Positions 27,148-35,193 of a stretch of 39,945 bases of DNA are shown here, in pieces (position 1 is the first letter of the stretch; each line of letters opens with the position of its first letter). The DNA is taken from contig JAAYUA010000034.1 of NCBI GenBank assembly GCA_012517935.1, positions 1 to 39,945 of the forward strand, given 5' to 3'. The notes under the pieces are model-generated. The model was not told where the DNA came from, did no database searches, and saw only the letters and a program-made list of their open reading frames with translations. The position numbers and the translations under genes were made by a program. Origin of the DNA: Acetobacter sp. (GTDB lineage Bacteria > Pseudomonadota > Alphaproteobacteria > Acetobacterales > Acetobacteraceae).

Positions 27148-27320
27148 CGTCGATCATCCCGCAGAACTGGACACTTCAGAACACAAGCCCTGATTCAGAT
27201 ACTCCTGACAGCATCAGGTGCATCGACGCAACCCCCTGTTTCAGTATCGGGCCCGAATTTACCAATGATCATTTCCACCGCAGCACCGGATTCATGCTTT
27301 AAGAACATTGAAACCACATT

Positions 27321-27884
27321 ATGCCGGACCACCACATGATCGTTCTCCGTCACTGTCAAAGTGAGTTCAATCGTCTTTTCAGCGCGACACGCCGCGACCC
27401 GGGCATCCCGGATCCTCCCTTGTCCCTTCATGGAAAGCAGCAGGCAGAGAATCTGGTCACGGCATTGAAGGATTATCATTTCAGCCGGGTGATCGTGTCG
27501 CCCTTCACCCGCACGCTGCAAACGGCTTACCCTCTCTGCAAGGCGCGCGGCATCCTTCCTGAAATACACCCGCTGGTCCGCGAACGTGCTGCATTTTCCT
27601 GTGACGTGGGATCACCCCCGTCCCTGCTGGCATCTCAATGGCCAGACATCGACTTCACGCAGCTTGAAGAAACCTGGTGGACACAAGGAATCGAACCTGA
27701 GGCCGCCGTCGACCAGCGCGCAGAGCTCTTTCGGAAGGAAATGGACTCTCTGAATGACCACAAGGATACTCTGGTCGTTTCCCATTGGGGTTTTCTCTTT
27801 GCCCTGACCGGAGAAAGCATGGAAAATGCCCAATGGCTTGAAATGCCTTCTTTCCAAGGGAACCTCCCATCTGACGCGGCGTGA
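27321..27884 (+). CDS. Histidine phosphatase family protein
   Basis: A 187-residue member of the phosphoglycerate-mutase-like histidine phosphatases. The phospho-acceptor motif reads LRHCQSEFN, with R10 and H11 kept but the usual Gly of RHG changed to Cys12. SPFTRTLQTA supplies R64, VRERA supplies Glu88, and VVSHWGF the second catalytic His155. The substrate is not predictable. No clear Shine-Dalgarno precedes the ATG at 27321; the ATG at 27336 is an alternative. It lies 81 nt before secB on the same strand. Confidence 0.82.
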   Translation: MPDHHMIVLRHCQSEFNRLFSATRRDPGIPDPPLSLHGKQQAENLVTALKDYHFSRVIVSPFTRTLQTAYPLCKARGILPEIHPLVRERAAFSCDVGSPPSLLASQWPDIDFTQLEETWWTQGIEPEAAVDQRAELFRKEMDSLNDHKDTLVVSHWGFLFALTGESMENAQWLEMPSFQGNLPSDAA

Positions 27885-27965
27885 TGACTTGGCGTGACGC
27901 CATGGCCATGCTACCCGCGAAAACACGGATATTCCTTCCTCTTGAACCGGGATCGCCTCTTACTC

Positions 27966-28478
27966 ATGTCCGACACAGCAAGCCCCGCTAACGCTCCAGT
28001 TCCTCCTGCTCTGCCGCTGAGCGTAAATCTCCAATACACCAAAGACCTCTCTTTTGAGGTTCCCTCAGGTGCGGAAATCTTCGCCACGCTGAAAACGACT
28101 CCGCAGATCTCGGTGAACATTGACGTTCAGGCCAATCGTCTGCAGGAAAATCAGCCGGTTTTCGAGGTTGCGCTGACGATCCGCTGTGAAGCGGATGAGC
28201 CCGCCCAGTCAGAAGGTGGACCGCTCGGACGCAAAGTCTTCATCGCCGAACTGACCTACGCTGCCGTCGTCACTCTGGGCGATGCGCCCGAGGAACTGGC
28301 AGAGCCGCTGCTTCTGGTTGAAGTTCCGCGTCTGATCTTCCCATATGCGCGCAATATCCTTGGTGACATCACCCGTGACGGCGGCTTCCCGCCTGTGGTG
28401 CTGCAGCCGATCGATTTTGTCGCTCTGTGGCAGGCAAAACGCGCTGAGCAGTTCCCCCAGACAGTCGGCAACGCCTGA
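27966..28478 (+). CDS. secB: Protein-export chaperone SecB
   Basis: Cytosolic tetrameric chaperone that keeps preproteins unfolded and passes them to SecA (170 aa). Family marks are NLQYTKDLSFEVPSGAEIF, PQISVNIDVQANRL, FIAELTYAAVVTL and the C-terminal FPYARNILGDITRDGGFPP with PIDFVALWQ. The ATG at 27966 is chosen because it gives the normal SecB length; the frame is open further upstream to 27894, but that part does not look like SecB. Neighbouring Tim44-like gene matches the common alphaproteobacterial context. Confidence 0.95.
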   Translation: MSDTASPANAPVPPALPLSVNLQYTKDLSFEVPSGAEIFATLKTTPQISVNIDVQANRLQENQPVFEVALTIRCEADEPAQSEGGPLGRKVFIAELTYAAVVTLGDAPEELAEPLLLVEVPRLIFPYARNILGDITRDGGFPPVVLQPIDFVALWQAKRAEQFPQTVGNA

Positions 28479-28564
28479 TCAATCTTGCCAACCGGTCAGA
28501 CTGCTTTCACGAGCAGATCCTGACCGGCTTCGAGCAGAAAACCTGTTTCCAGACGGAGTGGAGC

Positions 28565-28936
28565 ATGCGGATGTTTTCAGACCGTGGTTTTTCCAGAGTT
28601 TTTCTGCTTTTGGCCGTTGCCGCCCTTATCCCGGCAGGATGTGCGGCACCTTCATCACAAGACACTGCGACACAGGGAAGAATTCCACCCCAGGATTTTG
28701 CCCCCGGCACCGTCTCCGAAACAGCCTCGGTTTCAGATAAAAAACTGACCAACGATCCATCCGCTCCACAGGACACACCGCTATGTGGTGCAGCCGCTCG
28801 TGAAGCAGCCGCCATGTCGAGCGCGAATTACTCAGCTCCCCTGCAGGTCGGGAATAGTTGCACCCTTAATGCCTGTTTCGACAGTTCCACCCTGACCTAT
28901 ATCGCAGCCGATGGCAGTCGCCGCGTCTGTCGCTGA
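28565..28936 (+). CDS. Small Cys-containing lipoprotein, function unknown
   Basis: A 123-residue predicted lipoprotein I do not recognise. The signal (RVFLLLAVAALIPAGCAA) ends in a lipobox with acylated C26. The mature part has a Ser/Thr/Asp-rich linker followed by a small C-terminal module (about 78-123) with four cysteines (in LCGAAAREAA, SCTLNACFD and VCR), which could form two disulfides in the periplasm. ATG at 28565 with GGAGTGGAG just upstream. It lies between secB and purU. Confidence 0.75.
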   Translation: MRMFSDRGFSRVFLLLAVAALIPAGCAAPSSQDTATQGRIPPQDFAPGTVSETASVSDKKLTNDPSAPQDTPLCGAAAREAAAMSSANYSAPLQVGNSCTLNACFDSSTLTYIAADGSRRVCR

Positions 28937-29045
28937 ATTCTGAATATCCGCGTCAATGATCTGGTTGATGGGTTTCTGACCTTTTCACCCTGCTGGCCCG
29001 CATCGTCTTGCCTGTTCATGCCAGTTCGCTCTACGAATAGAGAGC

Positions 29046-29912
29046 ATGAATACGACAACGCCCTCCTTCATACTGACCCTATCCTGCGTCAACCGCCCCG
29101 GTATCGTGGCCGCGATCGGACAGATGCTCTTCAGCCTCGGGTACAATATTACCGAAGCACAGCAATTCGACGATATGGAAAGCGGGCTGTTCTTCATGCG
29201 GGTCGCATTCAACACCGACGGTCTTGCAGATCGATCAGAATTACACGCGAACATCACCGAACTGGCCAGAGATCTGGAGATGAACTGGGCCTTGCGGGAT
29301 GCGCAGCGACCGCTGCGGACACTACTGCTCGTCTCTAAATTCGATCACTGCCTTGTCGATCTTCTCTATCGCTGGAGGATCGGAGAACTCGCGATCGAGC
29401 CCGTCGGTATCATTTCCAATCATCCCAAAGAAATCTATCGCGGCATCGATTTCGGTGAGATTCCCTTCCACCACCTTCCCGTATCATCAGCAAACCGCGC
29501 AGAACAGGAAGCCGCCATCCTGCAACTGGTCCACAGCACTGAAGCAGATCTGGTGGTTCTTGCACGCTATATGCAGATTTTATCAAACAACATGGCGGCA
29601 CAGCTTTCCGGTCGCTGTATCAACATCCATCACTCATTTCTTCCCGGCTTCAAAGGCGCTCGTCCCTACCACCAGGCTTTCGCACGCGGCGTCAAACTGA
29701 TCGGAGCCACGGCACATTTCGTGACGAGCGATCTGGATGAAGGCCCCATCATCGAACAGGATGTCGAAAGAATCTCACATGCGGACACACCGGATGACCT
29801 GATCCGCAAAGGTCGGGACATTGAAAGGCGCGTGCTCGCCCGGGCAGTTCGTTATTTTGTTGAGCAACGCGCAATTATGACCAGAAATAAGACAATTGTA
29901 TTCTCGAACTAA
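29046..29912 (+). CDS. purU: Formyltetrahydrofolate deformylase
   Basis: Hydrolyses 10-formyl-THF to THF and formate, balancing one-carbon pools (288 aa). An N-terminal ACT domain (about 6-85; [19 protein letters not shown]) precedes a formyltransferase fold (about 90-285). The catalytic Asn-His-Asp set is visible in [11 protein letters not shown] (Asn and His) and SDLDEGPI (Asp). Length and motifs match PurU rather than PurN, which lacks the ACT domain. AGAG precedes the ATG. Confidence 0.95.
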   Translation: MNTTTPSFILTLSCVNRPGIVAAIGQMLFSLGYNITEAQQFDDMESGLFFMRVAFNTDGLADRSELHANITELARDLEMNWALRDAQRPLRTLLLVSKFDHCLVDLLYRWRIGELAIEPVGIISNHPKEIYRGIDFGEIPFHHLPVSSANRAEQEAAILQLVHSTEADLVVLARYMQILSNNMAAQLSGRCINIHHSFLPGFKGARPYHQAFARGVKLIGATAHFVTSDLDEGPIIEQDVERISHADTPDDLIRKGRDIERRVLARAVRYFVEQRAIMTRNKTIVFSN

Positions 29913-30188
29913 TGTAGAAAAGCCGAAAATTTTTATATATCAATAAAATGTATGAAACGTTTTATTGCACGGCGGCCCAATAACGGAAAAATTATCTTAA
30001 TTTTAACTATATTCTGACAAAATTACCCTAGATATTCAGTGCAAAGTTGCACGCAGCCAATTCCGTCTGCCGTCCGTAACAACGCAAGGCTGCAAGAATT
30101 ATGGCTCATCGCTTTCCTTATGCCACATTATCAATTTATGACCTCCTGATCAGCGCCTCTATATTGCTCGAGATGCCGTAAACCATCC
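29913..30188. other. AT-rich intergenic region with a hairpin
   Basis: No gene is seen. The first 130 nt are very AT-rich. CAATAAAA (29941-29948) and TTTTATTG (29960-29967) form an inverted repeat that extends inwards by about three more pairs including a G-T; it may end purU transcription. The rest must hold the promoter of the GGDEF gene; several AT-rich hexamers occur but no pair stands out. Confidence 0.45.
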
Positions 30189-31664
30189 ATGACCTCATCA
30201 TTCGCCCGGAAATATTTATTCCCACCCGCCCTTATTGGTCTGGTGACATTCTTCGCATCTACTCTGGGCGTTTTGTCCCGTCATGCGGGACATCTGGCTG
30301 CTCTATGGCCAACCAATGTCATGCAGTTATGGATGTTTCTCTTTTTCCCAATATTCAGGACACTTCCATGCCTGATAACAGCCATTCTTGCAGAAATTCT
30401 CGTTGAAATCATTATTCATGATCCAATTATAAAAGTATTCGGCCTGACATTCGCCAATTTCAGTGGCATCCTGACCGCATATATTTTATTCAGAAAATCA
30501 GGTTTCCCACAGAAAAACATGGACCATCCGACGTTAATACTGCGTCTTCTGCTTATCTGTTCACTCTCATCTGCAGTCGCCGCTATCTTTGGCTCTGCAA
30601 TCATAATGCCAACGTCTGCGCATAGATTCTACACTAGTTTTAGCTTGTGGTTTACCTCTGAACTCAATCGATATTTAATACTTTTCCCAATTGGAATCGC
30701 TTTCTACAATTTGAATAATAATGATAAAATAAAATATTCATCGATAAATATATTCAAAAACTCACTTCAAAAACTCTGCCCGATTATCAGTCTTTTGCTC
30801 TCATCATATCTGGCCATCTACATTCCGTCCCCAGGATTCATCATAGCTCCCATTCCAGCACTCATGTGGTGTGCGTTGAGCTATTCTTGGTTTTCCATGT
30901 CACTGATTCTTTTTCTTTTTAACGAAAGCGCCATAGCCATCTGGAATCTGCATTTCCTTACAATGCTACACCTCAAAAGCAGCATATGTGCAGAATCTTC
31001 TTTTCGGTTCGGTCTGACTCTCCTGCTTCTCGGCCCTCAGATGCTTTCTGTTGTCATGAATAATCAGAAAAATCTCATTGCCCGTCTCAATAAAATGGCA
31101 ATGCATGACAGCCTGACAAATACTCTGACACGGCGCGCCTATATCGAGCGCACGGAAGCCCTGATAAATGGAGTATTACCCAATGATTTTCAGGGAATGT
31201 CCGTTTTGATGGTCGATCTCGACAAATTCAAGGACATCAACGACCGATATGGTCATCTTGCAGGTGATACGGCTTTGGTCGTCGTCTCGGAAACCCTGAT
31301 GAAACACTTGCCACATAACGCATTGGTCGGTCGGTTGGGGGGAGAAGAGTTTGCTGTAACGCTTTTCAATCTAAGCCTTGACGCTACAATACAGCTCTCG
31401 GATATGCTGTGCCGGAAAGTGTCAGAGCTTGAAATAAAGCCAAAAGACAGCATCAAACTGCAGGTCACAATCAGCATCGGAGTTTCGCATCAACATCATG
31501 TTGGTCAGGACTCTCTCCAGTCACTCCTGCATGATGCTGACAGCGCTCTCTACGAAGCCAAGAAGCAGGGACGTAACCGCAGTTTACATATTGCGGAATT
31601 CCCTTTCCAGCATGGCAACGATCACTCCGGAACCTTATACCAGGGCGGTTCATGCTTGCCATGA
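30189..31664 (+). CDS. MASE1-like membrane diguanylate cyclase (GGDEF)
   Basis: A 491-residue integral-membrane sensor with about eight N-terminal helices (1-290) resembling MASE1, including the WPTNVMQLWMF stretch, followed by a GGDEF domain (about 300-465). The GGDEF domain keeps the active signature GGEEF (384-388), the metal-binding MVDLDKFKDIND (D343) and AGDTALVVVSE, so it should make c-di-GMP. The autoinhibitory I-site (RxxD five residues before GGEEF) is absent: this segment reads PHNALVGRL. The gene is clearly more AT-rich than its neighbours, above all in the membrane part, hinting at acquisition or relaxed constraint. Its 3' end overlaps a convergent small lipoprotein gene by 43 nt. 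Confidence 0.88.
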   Translation: MTSSFARKYLFPPALIGLVTFFASTLGVLSRHAGHLAALWPTNVMQLWMFLFFPIFRTLPCLITAILAEILVEIIIHDPIIKVFGLTFANFSGILTAYILFRKSGFPQKNMDHPTLILRLLLICSLSSAVAAIFGSAIIMPTSAHRFYTSFSLWFTSELNRYLILFPIGIAFYNLNNNDKIKYSSINIFKNSLQKLCPIISLLLSSYLAIYIPSPGFIIAPIPALMWCALSYSWFSMSLILFLFNESAIAIWNLHFLTMLHLKSSICAESSFRFGLTLLLLGPQMLSVVMNNQKNLIARLNKMAMHDSLTNTLTRRAYIERTEALINGVLPNDFQGMSVLMVDLDKFKDINDRYGHLAGDTALVVVSETLMKHLPHNALVGRLGGEEFAVTLFNLSLDATIQLSDMLCRKVSELEIKPKDSIKLQVTISIGVSHQHHVGQDSLQSLLHDADSALYEAKKQGRNRSLHIAEFPFQHGNDHSGTLYQGGSCLP

Positions 31665-31786
31665 TGATGCTTCGTGTGCAGACGATGCGGCTCGGGCGTT
31701 CCGTCATCACATGCCGCCAGCGTCAACAGGAGACACATTCCTCCAAGTAACGTTCCTGCACGGAATATCTTCAGCATGAATTTCAT
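31622..31786 (-). CDS. 54-aa His-rich lipoprotein at the end of the MCE operon
   Basis: A small frame with a clear lipoprotein signal: MKFMLKIFRAGTLLGG start, hydrophobic core and lipobox LTLAAC (Cys26). The 28-residue mature part is rich in histidine (HTKHHHGKHEPPWY) and could bind metal. TAAGGA lies directly before the ATG at 31786 and 9 nt before the in-frame ATG at 31777, which may be the real start. It lies 20 nt after the TPR lipoprotein gene on the same strand and so probably ends the MCE transport operon. Its 3' end runs antisense to the last 14 codons of the GGDEF gene. No homologue is recognised. Confidence 0.72.
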   Translation of the reverse strand: MKFMLKIFRAGTLLGGMCLLLTLAACDDGTPEPHRLHTKHHHGKHEPPWYKVPE

Positions 31787-31805
31787 TCCTTACTCACAGT
31801 AATTT

Positions 31806-32639
31806 TCACAATTCTTCTGAAACACCGGCCTCCGGCGTTCCTTCCTTGTCCGCTTTCAAACTCTGCTCCGCCTGATCCTTCAGGGATTGGGCCATTGCCC
31901 CTTGTCCCGCCAGATCTGCAGCAGATGCGGCAAGACGCAATGCCCGCTCCATTCCTCTGAAATCACCATATTTGCGTCGTAGATCAGCAACACGTTCTGC
32001 CAGATGCAACGCATCAACAGCATCCGTGCGCAATTTTTGCAAAGCCAGTAATTCCATTCTGTCCGCAAGCAACATGTCACTTGGAGCACGTTTTACTTCG
32101 GCAAGAATTTTTGAAACATGTTCCAGGGACGTCATATCACCCAACCGAAAAGCAGCAAGACCTGCAACAAGACAGGCATGCTGGCCGACCGGATCGCGCG
32201 CAGATGCAAAAGGCAATGCCGTTTTCAAGGCAGACTGATCCTGCCCCAGACGATAAAAAGCCGCAGCCTTCACCAAACCAAGCTCACGCTCCATGGAATG
32301 ATCGGAACGAATACTCAACAATGCTTCGGTCTGGTTAATCTGCTTCAGCGCCTTGTCCGGATATCCTCCGGAAAGCTCAACAACAGCAAGATTATAGCCG
32401 GCTTCTCCAATGCGCCTGGCATCATTGCGCAAAATGGCGATACGCAGGGCTTCCTGATAATTTGTTTCAGCAACACTATAACGTCGCAATATAACGGCAT
32501 CATGACCAGAATCCATTGCCTGATTCCAAGCATCAAGACCTGTTTCCTGTATTTTCACCTTCCCACCACAGGATGTAACCATCACCAATGATAGCAGGCA
32601 TAAAACAACCCGAAATTTTCCCAATGTATCGATTATCAT
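31806..32639 (-). CDS. TPR-like lipoprotein of the MCE operon
   Basis: A 277-residue predicted lipoprotein (signal VVLCLLSLVMVTSCGG, lipobox VTSC, Cys24). The mature part is all helical with tetratricopeptide-like repeats: AVAETNYQEALRIA, EAGYNLAVVEL, PDKALKQINQTEALL and later Ala/Leu-rich helices up to about 255. The ATG at 32639 overlaps the mlaD stop as ATGA, so its translation is tied to that of the MCE protein. It takes the place that MlaC, MlaB or a PqiC/YmbA-type lipoprotein holds in known MCE operons, but shares no visible feature with these. A scaffold or outer-membrane docking role is inference. Confidence 0.75.
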   Translation of the reverse strand: MIIDTLGKFRVVLCLLSLVMVTSCGGKVKIQETGLDAWNQAMDSGHDAVILRRYSVAETNYQEALRIAILRNDARRIGEAGYNLAVVELSGGYPDKALKQINQTEALLSIRSDHSMERELGLVKAAAFYRLGQDQSALKTALPFASARDPVGQHACLVAGLAAFRLGDMTSLEHVSKILAEVKRAPSDMLLADRMELLALQKLRTDAVDALHLAERVADLRRKYGDFRGMERALRLAASAADLAGQGAMAQSLKDQAEQSLKADKEGTPEAGVSEEL

Positions 32640-33589
32640 GGCTGCACCGCATCTGCCGGCAGGCGCTTTCCCGCATCACTCGTCGAACTGCCACCCAGAA
32701 TCCAGAGGCCCCTCAACTGGATCATAAGTTTTTGCAATGAATACATCGAAGCGCGAGCCTGCGTCAGAAGCGCAGGAAGCTCCTTGAGACTTTCGTCCGT
32801 GCTTTTCATCACAGATGAAAGCCTTGGAGAAGCTTTCCTCAAATCTCCTGTTGCAGCACTCATATTCCCCATTGTTACATCAGCTTTGCCCAGAACGCTT
32901 CCAACCTGTTTTTCTATCGGCTCCAGACGCTGAATAACATCGTGCAATCCTGCAATAGTCTCTTCCGTCTGACGGATCAGACGATCATCCGTAAGAATTT
33001 GTCCTACAGATCCTTTGCCCGCACGAATATCTTTCGCCATGCCATCCAACTGGGCCGTCAGATCACGTGCATTGGCAAGCATCGGCAGGATTTCATCATG
33101 AATATCCTGAAAAGTCTTAGTGATTGTATCAATCGGATTGGCCTCCGGAGAAGCATCCACAACGGCATAGCTCCAGTCCATCGGTTCGCCATACCCACGT
33201 GTCAGGTCGAGGTAGCTGGCGCCGGCAACGACAAACTGCTTGCGTATCACGGCCCGGCTGTCGCGACGAATGAAAGGCTCGACCTGAGGATCCAGATCGA
33301 CAATCGCATACATATCTCCGGAAGGATTCAGTTTTATCCGACGCACGGTGCCAGCATGGGCGCCAAGAATCTGCACATCTGCTCCAGTTGTAAGCCCCCC
33401 TACCCCGGTTTTCGGCAATACGACATTCAAGCGGATCGGTGGACTCAGCCAATCGCTCAGCACACCCGCCTCAATGACAGCACCGACAAACAGTGCAATG
33501 CTGATCAGGACAAGGACACCGATCCATTCATCGGCGTAACGCAGACGGATCAATGAGCCTGCCTGCTGGCGGAATCTTACCTGAAACAT
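32636..33589 (-). CDS. MlaD-type MCE lipid-transport protein
   Basis: A 317-residue MCE protein. One membrane helix (about 22-43, WIGVLVLISIALFVGAVIEA) is followed by a single MCE domain (about 52-130: LNVVLPKTGVGGLTTGADVQILG and ASYLDLTRG), which forms a hexameric ring and lipid channel in the periplasm. A long helical part (about 150-290) is likely to make the needle or coiled-coil extension seen in longer MCE proteins. The C-terminus ends in a WILGGSS stretch. It is coupled to the TPR lipoprotein gene (ATGA) and follows the ATPase-like gene by 10 nt. The substrate is probably phospholipid; direction is unknown. Confidence 0.9.
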   Translation of the reverse strand: MFQVRFRQQAGSLIRLRYADEWIGVLVLISIALFVGAVIEAGVLSDWLSPPIRLNVVLPKTGVGGLTTGADVQILGAHAGTVRRIKLNPSGDMYAIVDLDPQVEPFIRRDSRAVIRKQFVVAGASYLDLTRGYGEPMDWSYAVVDASPEANPIDTITKTFQDIHDEILPMLANARDLTAQLDGMAKDIRAGKGSVGQILTDDRLIRQTEETIAGLHDVIQRLEPIEKQVGSVLGKADVTMGNMSAATGDLRKASPRLSSVMKSTDESLKELPALLTQARASMYSLQKLMIQLRGLWILGGSSTSDAGKRLPADAVQP

Positions 33590-33599
33590 CAGCTTCCCC

Positions 33600-34283
33600 T
33601 CATCCCGTCACCAATCCATCATCTGACAGATGCCATAAACCATTCCGGATCAGCCTGTAATCATCATGTGAGGAAGCATTGCTGACAAACCAGAGAACAG
33701 CAGAACCGTGCTGCCGGATTTCTTCAATACTGTGCAATAACGGAGGAAGAAGAACGGGATTGGCAGCCGTGAAAAAATCCTCGATCAGAACCAGTCCCGG
33801 ACTTCCGAGAAATGCTCTCACACAAGCTGCACGGATCAGATCCATGCGATCCAGACGATAAGGTGGATCTATCGGCAATCCGGGCAACCCAAAACGAATT
33901 GCCAACCGCAAGGCTTCTGCTGAAATATCATCAATCGAACGTGTCGTATGATGCAGTCCACGCATCATGATGGAAATCTGGACCCCCAACTGCTCTGGCC
34001 AGTATCCTGACAAAGCCACACGCCCGATCCGGCCGCGTAGCGCATCCATCTGACGAGATCCAAGCTCTGACCAATCCAGCCCCATGAAACGCACGGCTCC
34101 CGCTGATAGCGGAATCATGCCGGAACAGAAATCGCTGAAGGCGCTGGCCTGCACCGAGCGGCGACATTCAATCATGATGCAATCACCTGACGCCACACGG
34201 GCGGTAAAAGGAACAGGCATCAGATTTCCAATGTCCGTATCCGGACAGGCATGATCAAGTTCGAGGACAGAGCCAGCCAACAT
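33600..34283 (-). CDS. ABC-ATPase-like protein of the MCE operon with degraded catalytic motifs
   Basis: A 227-residue protein in the MlaF position. The overall order of an ABC nucleotide-binding domain is recognisable (SAGAVRFMGLDW like the post-Walker A stretch, SPGLVLIEDF like Walker B), but the catalytic residues are gone. The Walker A site reads IECRRSVQAS (about 38-47) with no GxxGxGKS/T; the signature region reads YRLDRMDLIRAA instead of LSGGQ; Walker B ends IED instead of DE; and the H-loop reads WFVSNAS with no His. ATG at 34283 with a strong GGAGGAG 9 nt upstream, so it is translated. There is no frameshift or stop, which argues for a selected pseudo-ATPase rather than a decaying gene. 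Confidence 0.75.
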   Translation of the reverse strand: MLAGSVLELDHACPDTDIGNLMPVPFTARVASGDCIMIECRRSVQASAFSDFCSGMIPLSAGAVRFMGLDWSELGSRQMDALRGRIGRVALSGYWPEQLGVQISIMMRGLHHTTRSIDDISAEALRLAIRFGLPGLPIDPPYRLDRMDLIRAACVRAFLGSPGLVLIEDFFTAANPVLLPPLLHSIEEIRQHGSAVLWFVSNASSHDDYRLIRNGLWHLSDDGLVTG

Positions 34284-34302
34284 TCGGATCAGTCTCCTCC
34301 CC

Positions 34303-35193
34303 TTAAAAACTCAGACTGAAAAGAACACTGACCGCCATAACAAACAGCATCCCTCGCCCGAAGCCACGCGGCATCATTGTCTGTATCGTATCCTCCGGTG
34401 TCACCGTCAGCCCCCCAACCGTGCATCCAAGGCCAACGAAAAAACCTTCAACCACGAATTTCAGGGGAATCAGGAGATAATCCGCCGGTGTCATTGCCGT
34501 CACAACATCATAAAGGAAAGACAACAATGAATGCGAAACAACACCCGTGACACGACTGATGATATAGCCTGTCAGCAATGCTGCGACAGAACAGAAAATC
34601 CCAAGTGTGAAACTGGCTACAGTATAAGCAAGGGTCCGAGGAACGACGATCAGCAGAAAAGGGTCCAGACCTTCAGCAATCATTGCCCGTGTCTGCCCTT
34701 CCGTGGTCTGGAGTCCAAGCGCGGTGAAAGTCAGCATGCCATTGCGACCGAGCATGAGAATTCCGACCAGAATCGGCGTAATCTCACGAACCACCACAGT
34801 GACAAGTACTGATCCGGTCATTTCCTCCATTCCGGCCAGACCAAGCCAGTAAATCGCCTGGGAAACGACGGCAATTCCCGCCAGAACGCCCGTGACCAGC
34901 GCACTGAGCAACCCACGTCCGGCGACATCCGATAATGTCCTCCGAAATTCATAACGCACAGTCCGTCGCCACGTATCCTTCCGGCAACTTTCACGCACCA
35001 CCCCCCAGCCTGCACCCATCATCACAAGCGTAAAATGCAGCAAGGATCTCGTGTGTCGTCCAAGAGTGGCCAGAAACCGTCGAATGGAAAGCCAGATATT
35101 CCCATATAAAGTTGCAGAACCTGCTGATGGCGCATCTGGCGGCGCGGAAATATTGCGCCCCTGTTCGGGTGAAGGAATTTGCGCTCCTGTCAC
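34303..35193 (-). CDS. MlaE-type permease of an MCE transport system
   Basis: Inner-membrane permease (296 aa) of the MlaE family. A polar N-terminal extension of about 60 residues precedes the interfacial helix and five membrane helices. Family marks are LLSALVTGVLAGIAVVSQA, REITPILVGILMLGRNG (the conserved Glu-Pro-containing stretch) and VEGFFVGLGCTVGG near the C-terminus. It binds the ATPase partner from the cytoplasm and the MCE ring from the periplasm. The ATG at 35193 overlaps the stop of the upstream receptor gene (ATGA), and the ATPase-like gene follows after 19 nt. Confidence 0.9.
   Translation of the reverse strand: MTGAQIPSPEQGRNISAPPDAPSAGSATLYGNIWLSIRRFLATLGRHTRSLLHFTLVMMGAGWGVVRESCRKDTWRRTVRYEFRRTLSDVAGRGLLSALVTGVLAGIAVVSQAIYWLGLAGMEEMTGSVLVTVVVREITPILVGILMLGRNGMLTFTALGLQTTEGQTRAMIAEGLDPFLLIVVPRTLAYTVASFTLGIFCSVAALLTGYIISRVTGVVSHSLLSFLYDVVTAMTPADYLLIPLKFVVEGFFVGLGCTVGGLTVTPEDTIQTMMPRGFGRGMLFVMAVSVLFSLSF

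Noticed and set aside
27894..27965. N-terminal extension of SecB
   Set aside because: The extra residues do not resemble SecB and would exceed the family's usual length; the ATG at 27966 fits.
29941..29967. Classic intrinsic terminator after purU
   Set aside because: The stem is A-T rich and no T-run follows it, so only a general hairpin is noted.
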